A stretch of 64,000 bases of DNA from SR-FBR-E99 sp963732365 (GTDB lineage: Bacteria; Bacteroidota; Bacteroidia; Bacteroidales; VadinHA17). The position numbers and the translations under genes were made by a program. The stretch is from the NCBI GenBank assembly GCA_963732365.1, contig CAVSZC010000005.1:1178001-1242000 (forward strand). Reading direction: 5' to 3'. Position 1 is the first letter of the stretch; every line of letters begins with the position of its first letter. Of this stretch, positions 33,721-42,363 are shown piece by piece. The notes below the pieces were generated by a model, which was not told the DNA's origin, searched no databases, and saw nothing but the letters and a program-made list of their open reading frames with translations.

Positions 33721-34244
33721 TACCTGAAAGAATCAACAGGATTTTACTATGGCTCAATCTGGTGCTGCTGCTCATCATCACTTCTGCCGTTGTCACTTTT
33801 CTGATATTGAGATCATCATCTCCTGACCGTCAGATAACTGATCCGGTGGCCATGAACTCAATGGAGATGCTCCGTACTGAACTGGGTCTGAATGAAGAAC
33901 AGTACAGGAAGGTACTTGTTGAGAACGACCGTACGCTGCGGACTTATAATCTCGTTCTTGATATGATGTGCGAGACCAACGTTGCGATGATTGAAGAGCT
34001 TGCCCGTCCTGAATCAGATCCGGCAGTGCTTGACAGCCTTGCAAAGAAAATAGGGACTCTGAACACGTCGCTCAGGAGACATACAAGCGACTATTTTGTT
34101 AACCTGAAGGCAATCTGTAACGATGACCAGCAGCAAAGATTGACCCTGATTTTCAAGCAGATGATGCAGCTTGAGGATCAGTGTGAGACCTGCAATAAAA
34201 TCGATTGTCCGAGAAGAGAACGCATTAACAATATCGGAAAATAA
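33717..34244 (+). CDS. CnrX/CpxP-like membrane-anchored periplasmic sensor
   Basis: This 175-aa protein has one N-terminal TM (about 9-31) and then a helical periplasmic domain (LRTELGLNEEQYRKVLVEND ... LRRHTSDYFVNLKAICNDDQ) of the CpxP/CnrX 'heavy-metal resistance' type. It ends in a cysteine cluster, CETCNKIDCP, which could bind metal or respond to redox state. The ATG at 33717 overlaps the sigma stop by 4 bases; a GTG at 33669 lies inside the sigma gene. Its place beside an ECF sigma resembles CnrX of the CnrYXH system. The sensing role is inferred. Confidence 0.75.
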   Translation: MIPERINRILLWLNLVLLLIITSAVVTFLILRSSSPDRQITDPVAMNSMEMLRTELGLNEEQYRKVLVENDRTLRTYNLVLDMMCETNVAMIEELARPESDPAVLDSLAKKIGTLNTSLRRHTSDYFVNLKAICNDDQQQRLTLIFKQMMQLEDQCETCNKIDCPRRERINNIGK

Positions 34245-34327
34245 TTTTCATCATACCGCAAGTTTGTGTCATTACACTTGTCTTTTTAGTATGAACGTGT
34301 TAAATCATTAACAGATAAAACAGGATC

Positions 34328-34663
34328 ATGTCAGATTATATATCGGAAATATCCGGAGAGATAAAAAAGGAGAGGATCACAGCTCCTGAATACTTTGCCG
34401 ATGATATTATGAAAAGAATAGCTGTTGAGAAGAGAGGCGGCCTCGAAGCAATGTCAGCTTCATCACGCATACTTCTCCTGGCAATGGTATTTGTTGTCTA
34501 TTCATCCCTTGGGATCCTTGTCGGGATTCAGAGTTACAAAAACCTGTCACCGGGCAACCATTCTCAGCTCAAAAGTGCTCTGGAGGAGCTTATGGATACC
34601 CACCACCTTAATCCTGCCGACATGCAGGATCAGTTATTCAGACATTTTTCCTCTGCATACTAA
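34328..34663 (+). CDS. Small single-TM protein, candidate anti-sigma factor
   Basis: This 111-aa protein has a soluble, charged N-terminal 45 residues (MSDYISEISGEIKKERITAP, EYFADDIMKRIAVEKR), one TM (about 47-68) and a short periplasmic tail. The size and topology resemble CnrY-type anti-sigma factors, whose cytoplasmic N-terminus holds the sigma factor, but no family motif is clear. Position after sigma and sensor supports this reading. A role as a small subunit of the membrane protein that follows (27 bases on) is an alternative. Confidence 0.65.
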   Translation: MSDYISEISGEIKKERITAPEYFADDIMKRIAVEKRGGLEAMSASSRILLLAMVFVVYSSLGILVGIQSYKNLSPGNHSQLKSALEELMDTHHLNPADMQDQLFRHFSSAY

Positions 34664-34690
34664 ACCATACCAATATTATTTAATCAGACC

Positions 34691-36625
34691 ATGAAAAAAC
34701 AGAACTGGTACAAACTGATATATCAATTTGCGATTATCGGTATCCTTACTTTTATGGGCTTTCGCCTTTTGTTTGACAAAGCATATGCACCTGATTTCGA
34801 AGCCTATTGTCCTTTTGGCGGGATACAGGCATTGGGAAGCTACCTCACAATGGACTCCCTGTCATGCTCAATGACAAGCACCCAGATAATGATGGGTGTG
34901 GTCCTGTTTATAGGCATAGTACTTTTCTCAAGACTCTTCTGCGGATATATCTGTCCGTTGGGCACCATCAGTGAGTGGATTGGTAAGCTGGGTGACAGGC
35001 TGAAGGTGAGAATTACTCCCACTGGCTGGATCGATTACGCACTTCGTTTTTTCAAATACGCCCTTTTGTTTCTGACATTTTATTATACACTGAAGTCAAG
35101 CGAGCTTTTCTGCAAGAAATTTGATCCGTATTTTGCGGTAGCTTCAGGATTCAACTCTGACGTTTCCCTGCTGTGGGCATTGCTGGCTATCGTCGCTCTC
35201 GTGCTGGGGTCATTCTTCATGAGGCTCTTCTGGTGCCGTTACCTTTGTCCGCTCGGAGCCCTGTCTGCGATTTTTAAATTCTCATACTGGTTCCTGGGTG
35301 TGATGGCGCTATACGTCATTCTCCTTCTTGCAGGCCTTGACATTCCTTATCTCTATCCCCTGATAGTGATAACAGCCGGAGGCTACATCCTTGAGATCAC
35401 CAGGATGAAAAAGGTACGGCCTGATCCGGTCCATATCACACGCAACACAGACAGCTGTATTGATTGTGGTCTGTGCTCGCAAAAGTGCCCCCAGGGAATT
35501 GATGTTGCCAACATGGTCAAGGTGACCCATACAGACTGTACCCTGTGCGGTGATTGCCTCTATGCCTGCCCCGAGAAAAACACCCTTCAGATTAACAGGA
35601 AGAACATGAAATGGCTCCCGGGTCTCGTGCTCGGACTGCTTATAATACTGGGAATAGTTGCAGGCACACTGTTCGAGTTGCCAACCATAGCTCAGAAATG
35701 GGGTACCCCTGAACAGATTGAGTCAGCAGGAGTGTTCGAAATGAGCGGACTGAAAAACATTAAGTGCTTCGGCAGCTCTACAGCCTTTGCCAACCAGATG
35801 CGAAAAGTAAACGGAATCTACGGTGTTTCAACATATGTTGCCAGCCATAGCGTACACATTCTCTATGATACAACCATGTATGATGATGAAAAGATCCAGA
35901 AGCTGTTGTTTGTGCCGGAAAAGAGAATAATCAGCAGTGTTGCCAAAGAGGTCGATTCCGTAACATACTATACCCTTACCGTCGATAAGTTCTTTGACCC
36001 GCTTGACGCAACCTACCTCCAGCATCTGCTTGACCAGAAGACTGAGGCATGCGGCTACCAGAGCGACTTTGCATGTCCGGTCATCATACGGATATATTTC
36101 CCCGCCGGGAGTGAGCCGGATAAGGAGACTCTTATTAAGGTGATAGAGTCAAAGAACCTCAGTTTTACATCTAACGGCAACGATTTCAACGTCAAGCTGA
36201 CATATAAGGTTATTACATTTGATGAGCCTGCAGTGAAAATATCGAAGAGAGATTATGCAGAACAGATGTTTACCCCCACTGTGTCACATTTTAACGGATA
36301 TTCAAAGTATACACCAGATGTGATGATGCAGTATGTTCTCAGGATGGGAGCAAACGCCTCTCTTAAGGCACGATACAGCTATCTTATAAGCCACCTTTCA
36401 AATGACAAGGGTGTTGTCGGGTTCGAGACTTCACTTGATTCGGCAGGTTCCGAGATCGGGTCTGTAATGTTTATTGATTCACTGACAACGGCTGAACGGA
36501 TATTCACCTCCGTCAATGCAGATACCCTGCTCTTCCACTATTCTGACGGACGCACAGGCAAACTTGCCAACCCCTTCTCCTTCCCGGAGCAGGGCACAGT
36601 AAAACCGACAACCGACAACCGATAA
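34691..36625 (+). CDS. NosR/NapH-like polyferredoxin membrane protein with HMA-like domain
   Basis: This 644-aa protein has about seven TM segments. Two CxxxCP motifs flank helices (CGYICP at 84-89, CRYLCP at 182-187), as in NosR/NapH/CcoG. Two cytoplasmic 4Fe-4S clusters follow (Cys 256/259/262/266 and 283/286/289/293). After a further TM (about 309-330), residues 345-405 resemble a heavy-metal-associated domain with only one of the two metal-site cysteines (Cys359 in NIKCFGSS). A 240-residue tail matches nothing I know. It likely moves electrons across or near the inner membrane for the neighbouring transport genes. The stop codon lies in a heptamer repeat. Confidence 0.85.
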   Translation: MKKQNWYKLIYQFAIIGILTFMGFRLLFDKAYAPDFEAYCPFGGIQALGSYLTMDSLSCSMTSTQIMMGVVLFIGIVLFSRLFCGYICPLGTISEWIGKLGDRLKVRITPTGWIDYALRFFKYALLFLTFYYTLKSSELFCKKFDPYFAVASGFNSDVSLLWALLAIVALVLGSFFMRLFWCRYLCPLGALSAIFKFSYWFLGVMALYVILLLAGLDIPYLYPLIVITAGGYILEITRMKKVRPDPVHITRNTDSCIDCGLCSQKCPQGIDVANMVKVTHTDCTLCGDCLYACPEKNTLQINRKNMKWLPGLVLGLLIILGIVAGTLFELPTIAQKWGTPEQIESAGVFEMSGLKNIKCFGSSTAFANQMRKVNGIYGVSTYVASHSVHILYDTTMYDDEKIQKLLFVPEKRIISSVAKEVDSVTYYTLTVDKFFDPLDATYLQHLLDQKTEACGYQSDFACPVIIRIYFPAGSEPDKETLIKVIESKNLSFTSNGNDFNVKLTYKVITFDEPAVKISKRDYAEQMFTPTVSHFNGYSKYTPDVMMQYVLRMGANASLKARYSYLISHLSNDKGVVGFETSLDSAGSEIGSVMFIDSLTTAERIFTSVNADTLLFHYSDGRTGKLANPFSFPEQGTVKPTTDNR

Positions 36626-36632
36626 CCGACAA
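36605..36632 (+). repeat. Heptanucleotide repeat covering a stop codon
   Basis: Four units, CCGACAA twice, CCGATAA and CCGACAA, span the end of the polyferredoxin gene. The third unit supplies the TAA stop at 36623-36625, and the last nine codons are repeat-derived (ending KPTTDNR). The next gene starts 8 bases after the tract. Confidence 0.9.
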
Positions 36633-36640
36633 CTACTCCA

Positions 36641-37525
36641 ATGTACGCAATTGAGTGTAAAAACCTGACCCACTATTATGGAAAGAAGATGGTTTATGAG
36701 AACCTGAGCTTCAATGTGGAAGAGGGCAAGATACTGGGTCTGCTGGGCAAAAACGGGACTGGAAAGTCCACTACCATAAACATCCTGAACGGATTCCTGC
36801 AACCTTGTGCCGGGGAGTGTCTCATTTACGGCGAGAATACACAGCTTCTTACACCTGAGACAAAGAGAAGGATAGGCTTCCTGATTGAAGGACATGTCCA
36901 GTATACTTTCATGAATATTCATCAGATCGAAAAGTTCTATTCCGGTTTCTATGAAGGATGGAACAGTGCCCCATACTGGGAACTGATGTCAAAGCTGAAA
37001 GTCACACCGAAGCAGAAGATCTCGAGCATGTCATGCGGCCAGCGCTCTCAGGTCGCCCTGGGGCTCATCCTTGCACAGAACCCTGATCTGCTGATACTTG
37101 ACGACTTTTCAATGGGGCTTGATCCGGGCTATCGCCGGCTCTTCATAGACTATATGCGTGAGTATGCCAAGGCAGAGCATAAAACTGTTTTCGTGACTTC
37201 ACATATCATTCAGGACATGGAGAGACTGATTGATGACGTCATGATAATGGATTACAACAGGATTCTGGCGCAACAGCCGATTGATCAGTTCATGAATACC
37301 TTCAGACAGTTCAATATTTCACTTGCCGATCATAATGCAGTTGTAGACTTTGACGGCATGGCGGTGAATATTGAAAGGGTGAAGGACAAGATTGAGTTCT
37401 ACACCTATTCGACTGAAGATGAGGTAAAGGGATATTTTAGAAAGAAAGGCATCGCCTACCACAGTTTCGAGGAGGTAAAGATGTCTCTTGAGGATGCTTT
37501 TATTGGACTGACACGGAAATATTAA
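36641..37525 (+). CDS. ABC transporter ATP-binding protein of the 33-47 kb locus
   Basis: This 294-aa ABC-2-type ATPase has Walker A GKNGTGKST, signature MSCGQRSQVALG and H-loop TSHII. The residue after Walker B Asp is Asp (LLILDDFSMGLDP), where most ABC ATPases have the catalytic Glu, and the signature has CGQ in place of SGGQ. The first change could slow hydrolysis. The partner permease starts 15 bases on, then DUF4857. It probably powers export or insertion of something needed by the envelope genes downstream. Confidence 0.9.
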   Translation: MYAIECKNLTHYYGKKMVYENLSFNVEEGKILGLLGKNGTGKSTTINILNGFLQPCAGECLIYGENTQLLTPETKRRIGFLIEGHVQYTFMNIHQIEKFYSGFYEGWNSAPYWELMSKLKVTPKQKISSMSCGQRSQVALGLILAQNPDLLILDDFSMGLDPGYRRLFIDYMREYAKAEHKTVFVTSHIIQDMERLIDDVMIMDYNRILAQQPIDQFMNTFRQFNISLADHNAVVDFDGMAVNIERVKDKIEFYTYSTEDEVKGYFRKKGIAYHSFEEVKMSLEDAFIGLTRKY

Positions 37526-37540
37526 CAAAGGACTGAGTAT

Positions 37541-38209
37541 ATGTTTAAATCGATTATATACAAAGAGTGGATAAAGATCAGGCTCGTTGTGCTGATCTCC
37601 CTGGGACTGAGCCTTCTGGCACTGATCAATATATTTCTGAAGGTGAGGCACGACATCCTGTTTGTCGATGCAGCAAACTACTGGTATTCATTTCTTTTCA
37701 GGGGTTCAACCTACTTCGGGATACTGAAATTTCTGCCTTTTGCCATCGGGCTTGCAGTTGCGATAGCCCAGTACATACCTGAGACAGTAAATAAGAGAAT
37801 TAAGCTGACCTTTCACCTGCCTGTTTCAGAGAATGGTATTCTTATAAGGATGCATGCATTCGGGGCAGCCGTGCTGCTCACCCTTTTCCTGGCCGTTTTG
37901 GGACTGTTCATTGCAGGAAGTGCAATCTTCTTCCCCTCAAACATGATAAATCCATCCCTTGTCACAATGACTCCCTGGTTCCTTGGGGGGATGGCCACCT
38001 ATTTTCTTGTCGCCCTGATACTTCTGGAGCCTGTATGGATCTTCCGCGGACTCTATGCAGTTGTGGCTGCAGGATTTGTTACAGTTTTTTATACAGGTGC
38101 GGCTATAGGGGCGTTCAGGCCTGTACTGCCGGTCCTGACATTGATCACATTATTGTTAAGTTTTGTAGTGCTGTTTTCTGGTTACAGATTTAGAAAAGGG
38201 GAGATGTAA
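37541..38209 (+). CDS. ABC-2-like membrane permease subunit
   Basis: This 222-aa protein has six TM segments and begins MFKSIIYKEWIKIRLVVLIS, the usual 'YKEWIK' lead of ABC-2 permeases. A loop, YIPETVNKRIKLTFHLPVSE, between TM2 and TM3 matches the coupling-type segment of this group. It lies between the ATPase gene and the DUF4857 gene (1-base gap to the latter), and the three probably form one transporter. No substrate can be deduced. Confidence 0.82.
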   Translation: MFKSIIYKEWIKIRLVVLISLGLSLLALINIFLKVRHDILFVDAANYWYSFLFRGSTYFGILKFLPFAIGLAVAIAQYIPETVNKRIKLTFHLPVSENGILIRMHAFGAAVLLTLFLAVLGLFIAGSAIFFPSNMINPSLVTMTPWFLGGMATYFLVALILLEPVWIFRGLYAVVAAGFVTVFYTGAAIGAFRPVLPVLTLITLLLSFVVLFSGYRFRKGEM

Positions 38210-38210
38210 G

Positions 38211-39458
38211 ATGATAAAGATTAGCAGATACATACTAGTTCTGACAGCCGTACTTGTTGCTTCAATAGCTCTTCCGGCATTTTACTGGACTGTCTTTGAG
38301 AAGGTGCCCCGCTCACCGCAGATATACTACAGCTGTATTACCGGGGATTTTGTTATTGCTGACGGTACCAGGCGCACCGATCCTACGGGTAAGGAGTTTA
38401 CCTCCGATGAGTATGAAAGGGTGCTTCCCTTCATGTATTTCCGTCAGCTGATGGCGGACGGTGAAATGCCTGATTCCATTAACGGAATCAAGATGGAGGC
38501 TCCCTCAATCAGCAGGGCCTCCTCATTCTACCGTTATACCCCCCGTAAACTAAACGCGCCTGTGCCGACACTCTATCCGATGCTCGAATCACAGAGCGGC
38601 AAAGTCAACCTGGCAATGCCTGATGATTACTTCCGCATTGAAAAAAGGATTGAATTCATTGTCGCCAAGACGAACAGGATAAATGAAGAAAAGAGTGAAC
38701 TCTTCACCAATGCACTTATTGAGGAGGATTTCGTTTTCCCGGCAAAGATAATCGCCGGTCTTCCAACTACCCGAAAGTCTGTCGACGAAGGATACTTCGT
38801 TACCGATTCCGAGGGCTCATTGTTCCATATCAAGATGATAAAGGGAGAGCCATATGTTGTCAGGATTGAAATGGAGGAAAAACTTGACATTGTATATATT
38901 GAGGCAGTTGATCTGAGAAGCAGGGAGTTTTATTGCTATGTTTTCACGCGAAATCAGGGTATATTTGTGGTGATGGATGAGGTCTATGATCTCCAGAGAC
39001 TGCCCATTGACGGGTTTAATCCGGATATCCATGTCTTCAGGATCAATGCAGACCTCTTCAACAAATGTATAACAGTGCTGGGAGAGAACTGGTACCAGGC
39101 AATAGCTGTGGATGACATGTATAAAGTTGTGGGAACCCATAGCGAGGAGTGGGAAGGGTTGTATGAAAGAGCAGAAGGAAAAGCTTTTGCATCAATCTTC
39201 CCGTTTGAGGTGAGGCTGAAGGATGATAACTCGGCCTTCATAAGGTTTTTCTTCAGGCCCTCACCTGGTTTCAGGTGGATAATCGTCAATATTATCGCAC
39301 TTATCGCAGCCTTTATATTGATCAGAAGAAGGGGATGGCCTCTCGGAGCCAACATCCCTGACCTGCTGATAGTAGGCATCACGGGCATTTATGGTCTTGC
39401 AGCAACGCAGTTTTTTCCGAACAAGTTCTCTGTAAAGAAACAGCCAAACAACAAATAA
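38211..39458 (+). CDS. DUF4857 domain-containing membrane protein
   Basis: This 415-aa protein has an N-terminal TM (about 8-26), a large domain outside the membrane (about 27-360) and two C-terminal TMs (about 362-382 and 391-405). I recognise the DUF4857 type, found in Bacteroidota next to ABC-2 genes. The extracytoplasmic domain could receive or hand on a substrate. It begins one base after the permease stop and ends 7 bases before the TonB receptor gene, so it links inner- and outer-membrane parts of the locus. Confidence 0.75.
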   Translation: MIKISRYILVLTAVLVASIALPAFYWTVFEKVPRSPQIYYSCITGDFVIADGTRRTDPTGKEFTSDEYERVLPFMYFRQLMADGEMPDSINGIKMEAPSISRASSFYRYTPRKLNAPVPTLYPMLESQSGKVNLAMPDDYFRIEKRIEFIVAKTNRINEEKSELFTNALIEEDFVFPAKIIAGLPTTRKSVDEGYFVTDSEGSLFHIKMIKGEPYVVRIEMEEKLDIVYIEAVDLRSREFYCYVFTRNQGIFVVMDEVYDLQRLPIDGFNPDIHVFRINADLFNKCITVLGENWYQAIAVDDMYKVVGTHSEEWEGLYERAEGKAFASIFPFEVRLKDDNSAFIRFFFRPSPGFRWIIVNIIALIAAFILIRRRGWPLGANIPDLLIVGITGIYGLAATQFFPNKFSVKKQPNNK

Positions 39459-39465
39459 GGGTACC

Positions 39466-42354
39466 TTGAAAAAGCTACTGTCAATATTAGTTATGCTTCT
39501 TGCCGGGTTGACACTCACTGCCCAGACGAAGCATTCAATGCATGGTAAGGTAATCTGCAAGACTACCAGTGAGCCGGTCATGATGGCTACCGTGGTCTTA
39601 AAGGAGCTGAATATCTGGGCAACGACAAGTGAGGCAGGAGATTTTGAACTGCGGAATGTTCCGGCCGGCACGTATACTATCGTTGTTTCATGCCTGGGTT
39701 TTATCCAGCATGAGGAAAGTGTTTCATTCCCTCTTAAATCAGAGAATGTGAATATCCTGATTGACGAGGCGACCCTGGCAATCGATGATGTGGTTGTCAC
39801 CGCCAAAGAGGGAAGGAGGCTCGCTTCAGGCTCGATGATTGAGCAGGCTGCCATACAGCACGTTCAGCCAACTGACCTGTCTGATGTGATGCAGCTGCTT
39901 CCCGGGCAAATAACACAGAATCCTGATCTCTCAAGACCTAAGCAGTTAACCATCAGAGAGATAATTACTGAAGACGGGTACGGAGCCGACAATATGGCCA
40001 GCCTTGGCACATTGCTGATTGTAGACGGAGCTCCGGTATCCAATGATGCCAACTTGCAGTTTCTGAAAACGACCGGCGCTTCGGTAGGTGTCACGGCAAG
40101 CTTTGCCACATCAGCATCCGGGGGGACTGACGTACGCCAGATACCGGTGGACAACATAGAGACAATTGAGGTCGTCAGGGGAATAGCCGGCGTTGAGAAC
40201 GGCGACATGCTCAGCGGTGCCGTAAAGGTCACCCTTAAAAAGGGCCAGACGCCATTCACGGCCAAGATCAAGACAGATCCCAGCATAAAACAGTTCTATA
40301 CCGGGAAGGGATTTAACCTTGGCCAGAATGCCGGTACACTGAACCTCGATTTTGACTTTACCCAGTCTTTTGATGATATCAGGGTAAAGTACAAGACATT
40401 CAACAGGCTGAATGCAGGGTTGATATGGAACAACACATATTTCAAGACAGGAAGACCGTTGACGCTTAGCCTGTCAACCAGGGCGACCCAGACAATAGAT
40501 ATCAGCAAAAATGATCCTGATATGCTCGAGATTGAGGAGTATGAGGCAAACGAGAAGGGTCTTTCGATGAATATGAACGGGAAGTGGTCTCTGAACTCAC
40601 TCCTGCTGACAAACCTGAACCTGATGGTCTCAGGAAATATCCAGCACCAGGTAGGGCATGAGATTGAACTTGAGGAGATTCCCTCCGGAGCTCAGCCACA
40701 ACCTGTCGCAATTGAACCCGGAGAGAACCCTGTTCCTCTCTTACCTTCATCCTATGTGAGTGATCTTACTGTTGATGGTAAACCCTACTATTTTGATTCA
40801 AAGATTTCTGCCAACCGATCGTTTAAAATGGGAAGCCTGCTGAATAATATTGTGGCAGGGGTGGACTACCGGCTTTATGGAAACAATGGCCTCGGAAGGG
40901 TATATGAGCTCTCCAGGCCGCCCACTCCAACTTCAGGCAACGATGCAAGGCCGCGATCATACAAAGATATCCCGGCTCTCGGACAGCTTGCCATGTATGC
41001 CGAGGAGAACCTGAATATCCCGATCGGATCAACCAAGCTTGACCTTCAGGCGGGGTTAAGATTCACAAATGTGCAGCCTGACGGAATCTTCAGCTCGAAG
41101 GAGGAGACAACAATGCTCGATCCCAGGTTTAACCTGAGGTATACAATTCTCGAGGGCACCGGTCATCTCTTGAACAAACTTTCATTGCGTGGCGGTTACG
41201 GGATATTCTCAAAGGCTCCCTCACTGCTTTATCTCTATCCTGACAAGGCATACTGGGATAAGACAGGCCTGAGCTATTATGACCCTGTCGCCATGAGCGG
41301 CTATTTTGTTGTTACAACCAAGGTCTTTGATAATCCCAGAAATATCAATCTAGAACCAGCTGTCAATAAAAAAATGGAAGCCGGCATAGACTTCGGCCTC
41401 GGCTCTACAGATATCTCATTGACTGTCTATTCAGAAAAAATGGAGAACGGTTTCGATTTTCAGTCATACTATGAGAATTTCATTTATAACAAATACACAC
41501 AACCTAACCAGAATGGGCTCGACCTATATCTTGTCCCCGGAACCGGCGTCTTTTACATTGATCCGGGAACTGGAACGGAGGTACAGCTGCCAATGACACA
41601 GGATACAGTCTTTGTGAGCTTTACCTATCCTTCAAATGACAACATTGTCACCAAAAGGGGAATCGAATTCACGCTTGACCTTGGTAATATCAAATCTATC
41701 AGAACCTCATTTGTGGTAGATGGTGCCTATATGTATGTCAAAAGACAGACTGCAAAGAACTATCTTCAGAAGCCCTCTGTAGGATCAATAGGAGGCAAGG
41801 AATTTCCATATGTGGCAGAATACCCTGCCGGAAACGGATCTGTTGATGAAAGACTTAATACGAACATAAGAACCATTACGCACATAAAGGAATTAAGGAT
41901 GGTCGCTACCATAACAGCACAGATAATATGGATTGACCGGGGGATGAATGTTTATGAAAATCAGAATGGAGATCCTCTCTTTTACACTACTCAGCCTGTC
42001 GACGATATCACAACTGACAGGCTCTATCCCAAGTATGTGAATCCTGTAGGGTATTATGACAGACAGATGGTGTATCATACATTTGACCCTTCTCTTTCAG
42101 TAACCAGACCGTATGCGGATATGATAAAAACATACAATACACCATGGTATTTCCTTGAGACAAGCTATCCGCCATACTTTGTTCTGAACTTCAAGCTTAC
42201 CAAGGAGATAACAGATTTGGTCAACTTCTCATTCTATGCCAACAATATCACCAACTACTCACCGCTGTTGAAAGTTAAGGGTGGCGCTCCCGAAGTTTAT
42301 GCAAGGAAGAACCAGCCACTCTACTTCGGAGCAGAAATTAAATTCAAATTCTAA
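39466..42354 (+). CDS. TonB-dependent receptor with carboxypeptidase-regulatory domain
   Basis: This 962-aa outer-membrane receptor has signal peptide MKKLLSILVMLLAGLTLTAQ, a CarboxypepD_reg-like domain (about 24-105), a plug (DLSDVMQLLPGQITQNPDLS, LLIVDGAPVSND, IETIEVVRGIAGVENGDMLS GAVKVTLKKG) and a beta barrel ending in FGAEIKFKF. The start is a TTG; the first in-frame ATG would cut the signal peptide. No SusD gene follows, as would be expected for glycan uptake. A DUF4876 lipoprotein gene follows instead, which may play the surface-lid role. The ligand is unknown, and context suggests a metal or redox compound. Confidence 0.9.
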   Translation: MKKLLSILVMLLAGLTLTAQTKHSMHGKVICKTTSEPVMMATVVLKELNIWATTSEAGDFELRNVPAGTYTIVVSCLGFIQHEESVSFPLKSENVNILIDEATLAIDDVVVTAKEGRRLASGSMIEQAAIQHVQPTDLSDVMQLLPGQITQNPDLSRPKQLTIREIITEDGYGADNMASLGTLLIVDGAPVSNDANLQFLKTTGASVGVTASFATSASGGTDVRQIPVDNIETIEVVRGIAGVENGDMLSGAVKVTLKKGQTPFTAKIKTDPSIKQFYTGKGFNLGQNAGTLNLDFDFTQSFDDIRVKYKTFNRLNAGLIWNNTYFKTGRPLTLSLSTRATQTIDISKNDPDMLEIEEYEANEKGLSMNMNGKWSLNSLLLTNLNLMVSGNIQHQVGHEIELEEIPSGAQPQPVAIEPGENPVPLLPSSYVSDLTVDGKPYYFDSKISANRSFKMGSLLNNIVAGVDYRLYGNNGLGRVYELSRPPTPTSGNDARPRSYKDIPALGQLAMYAEENLNIPIGSTKLDLQAGLRFTNVQPDGIFSSKEETTMLDPRFNLRYTILEGTGHLLNKLSLRGGYGIFSKAPSLLYLYPDKAYWDKTGLSYYDPVAMSGYFVVTTKVFDNPRNINLEPAVNKKMEAGIDFGLGSTDISLTVYSEKMENGFDFQSYYENFIYNKYTQPNQNGLDLYLVPGTGVFYIDPGTGTEVQLPMTQDTVFVSFTYPSNDNIVTKRGIEFTLDLGNIKSIRTSFVVDGAYMYVKRQTAKNYLQKPSVGSIGGKEFPYVAEYPAGNGSVDERLNTNIRTITHIKELRMVATITAQIIWIDRGMNVYENQNGDPLFYTTQPVDDITTDRLYPKYVNPVGYYDRQMVYHTFDPSLSVTRPYADMIKTYNTPWYFLETSYPPYFVLNFKLTKEITDLVNFSFYANNITNYSPLLKVKGGAPEVYARKNQPLYFGAEIKFKF

Positions 42355-42363
42355 CCAATATTT

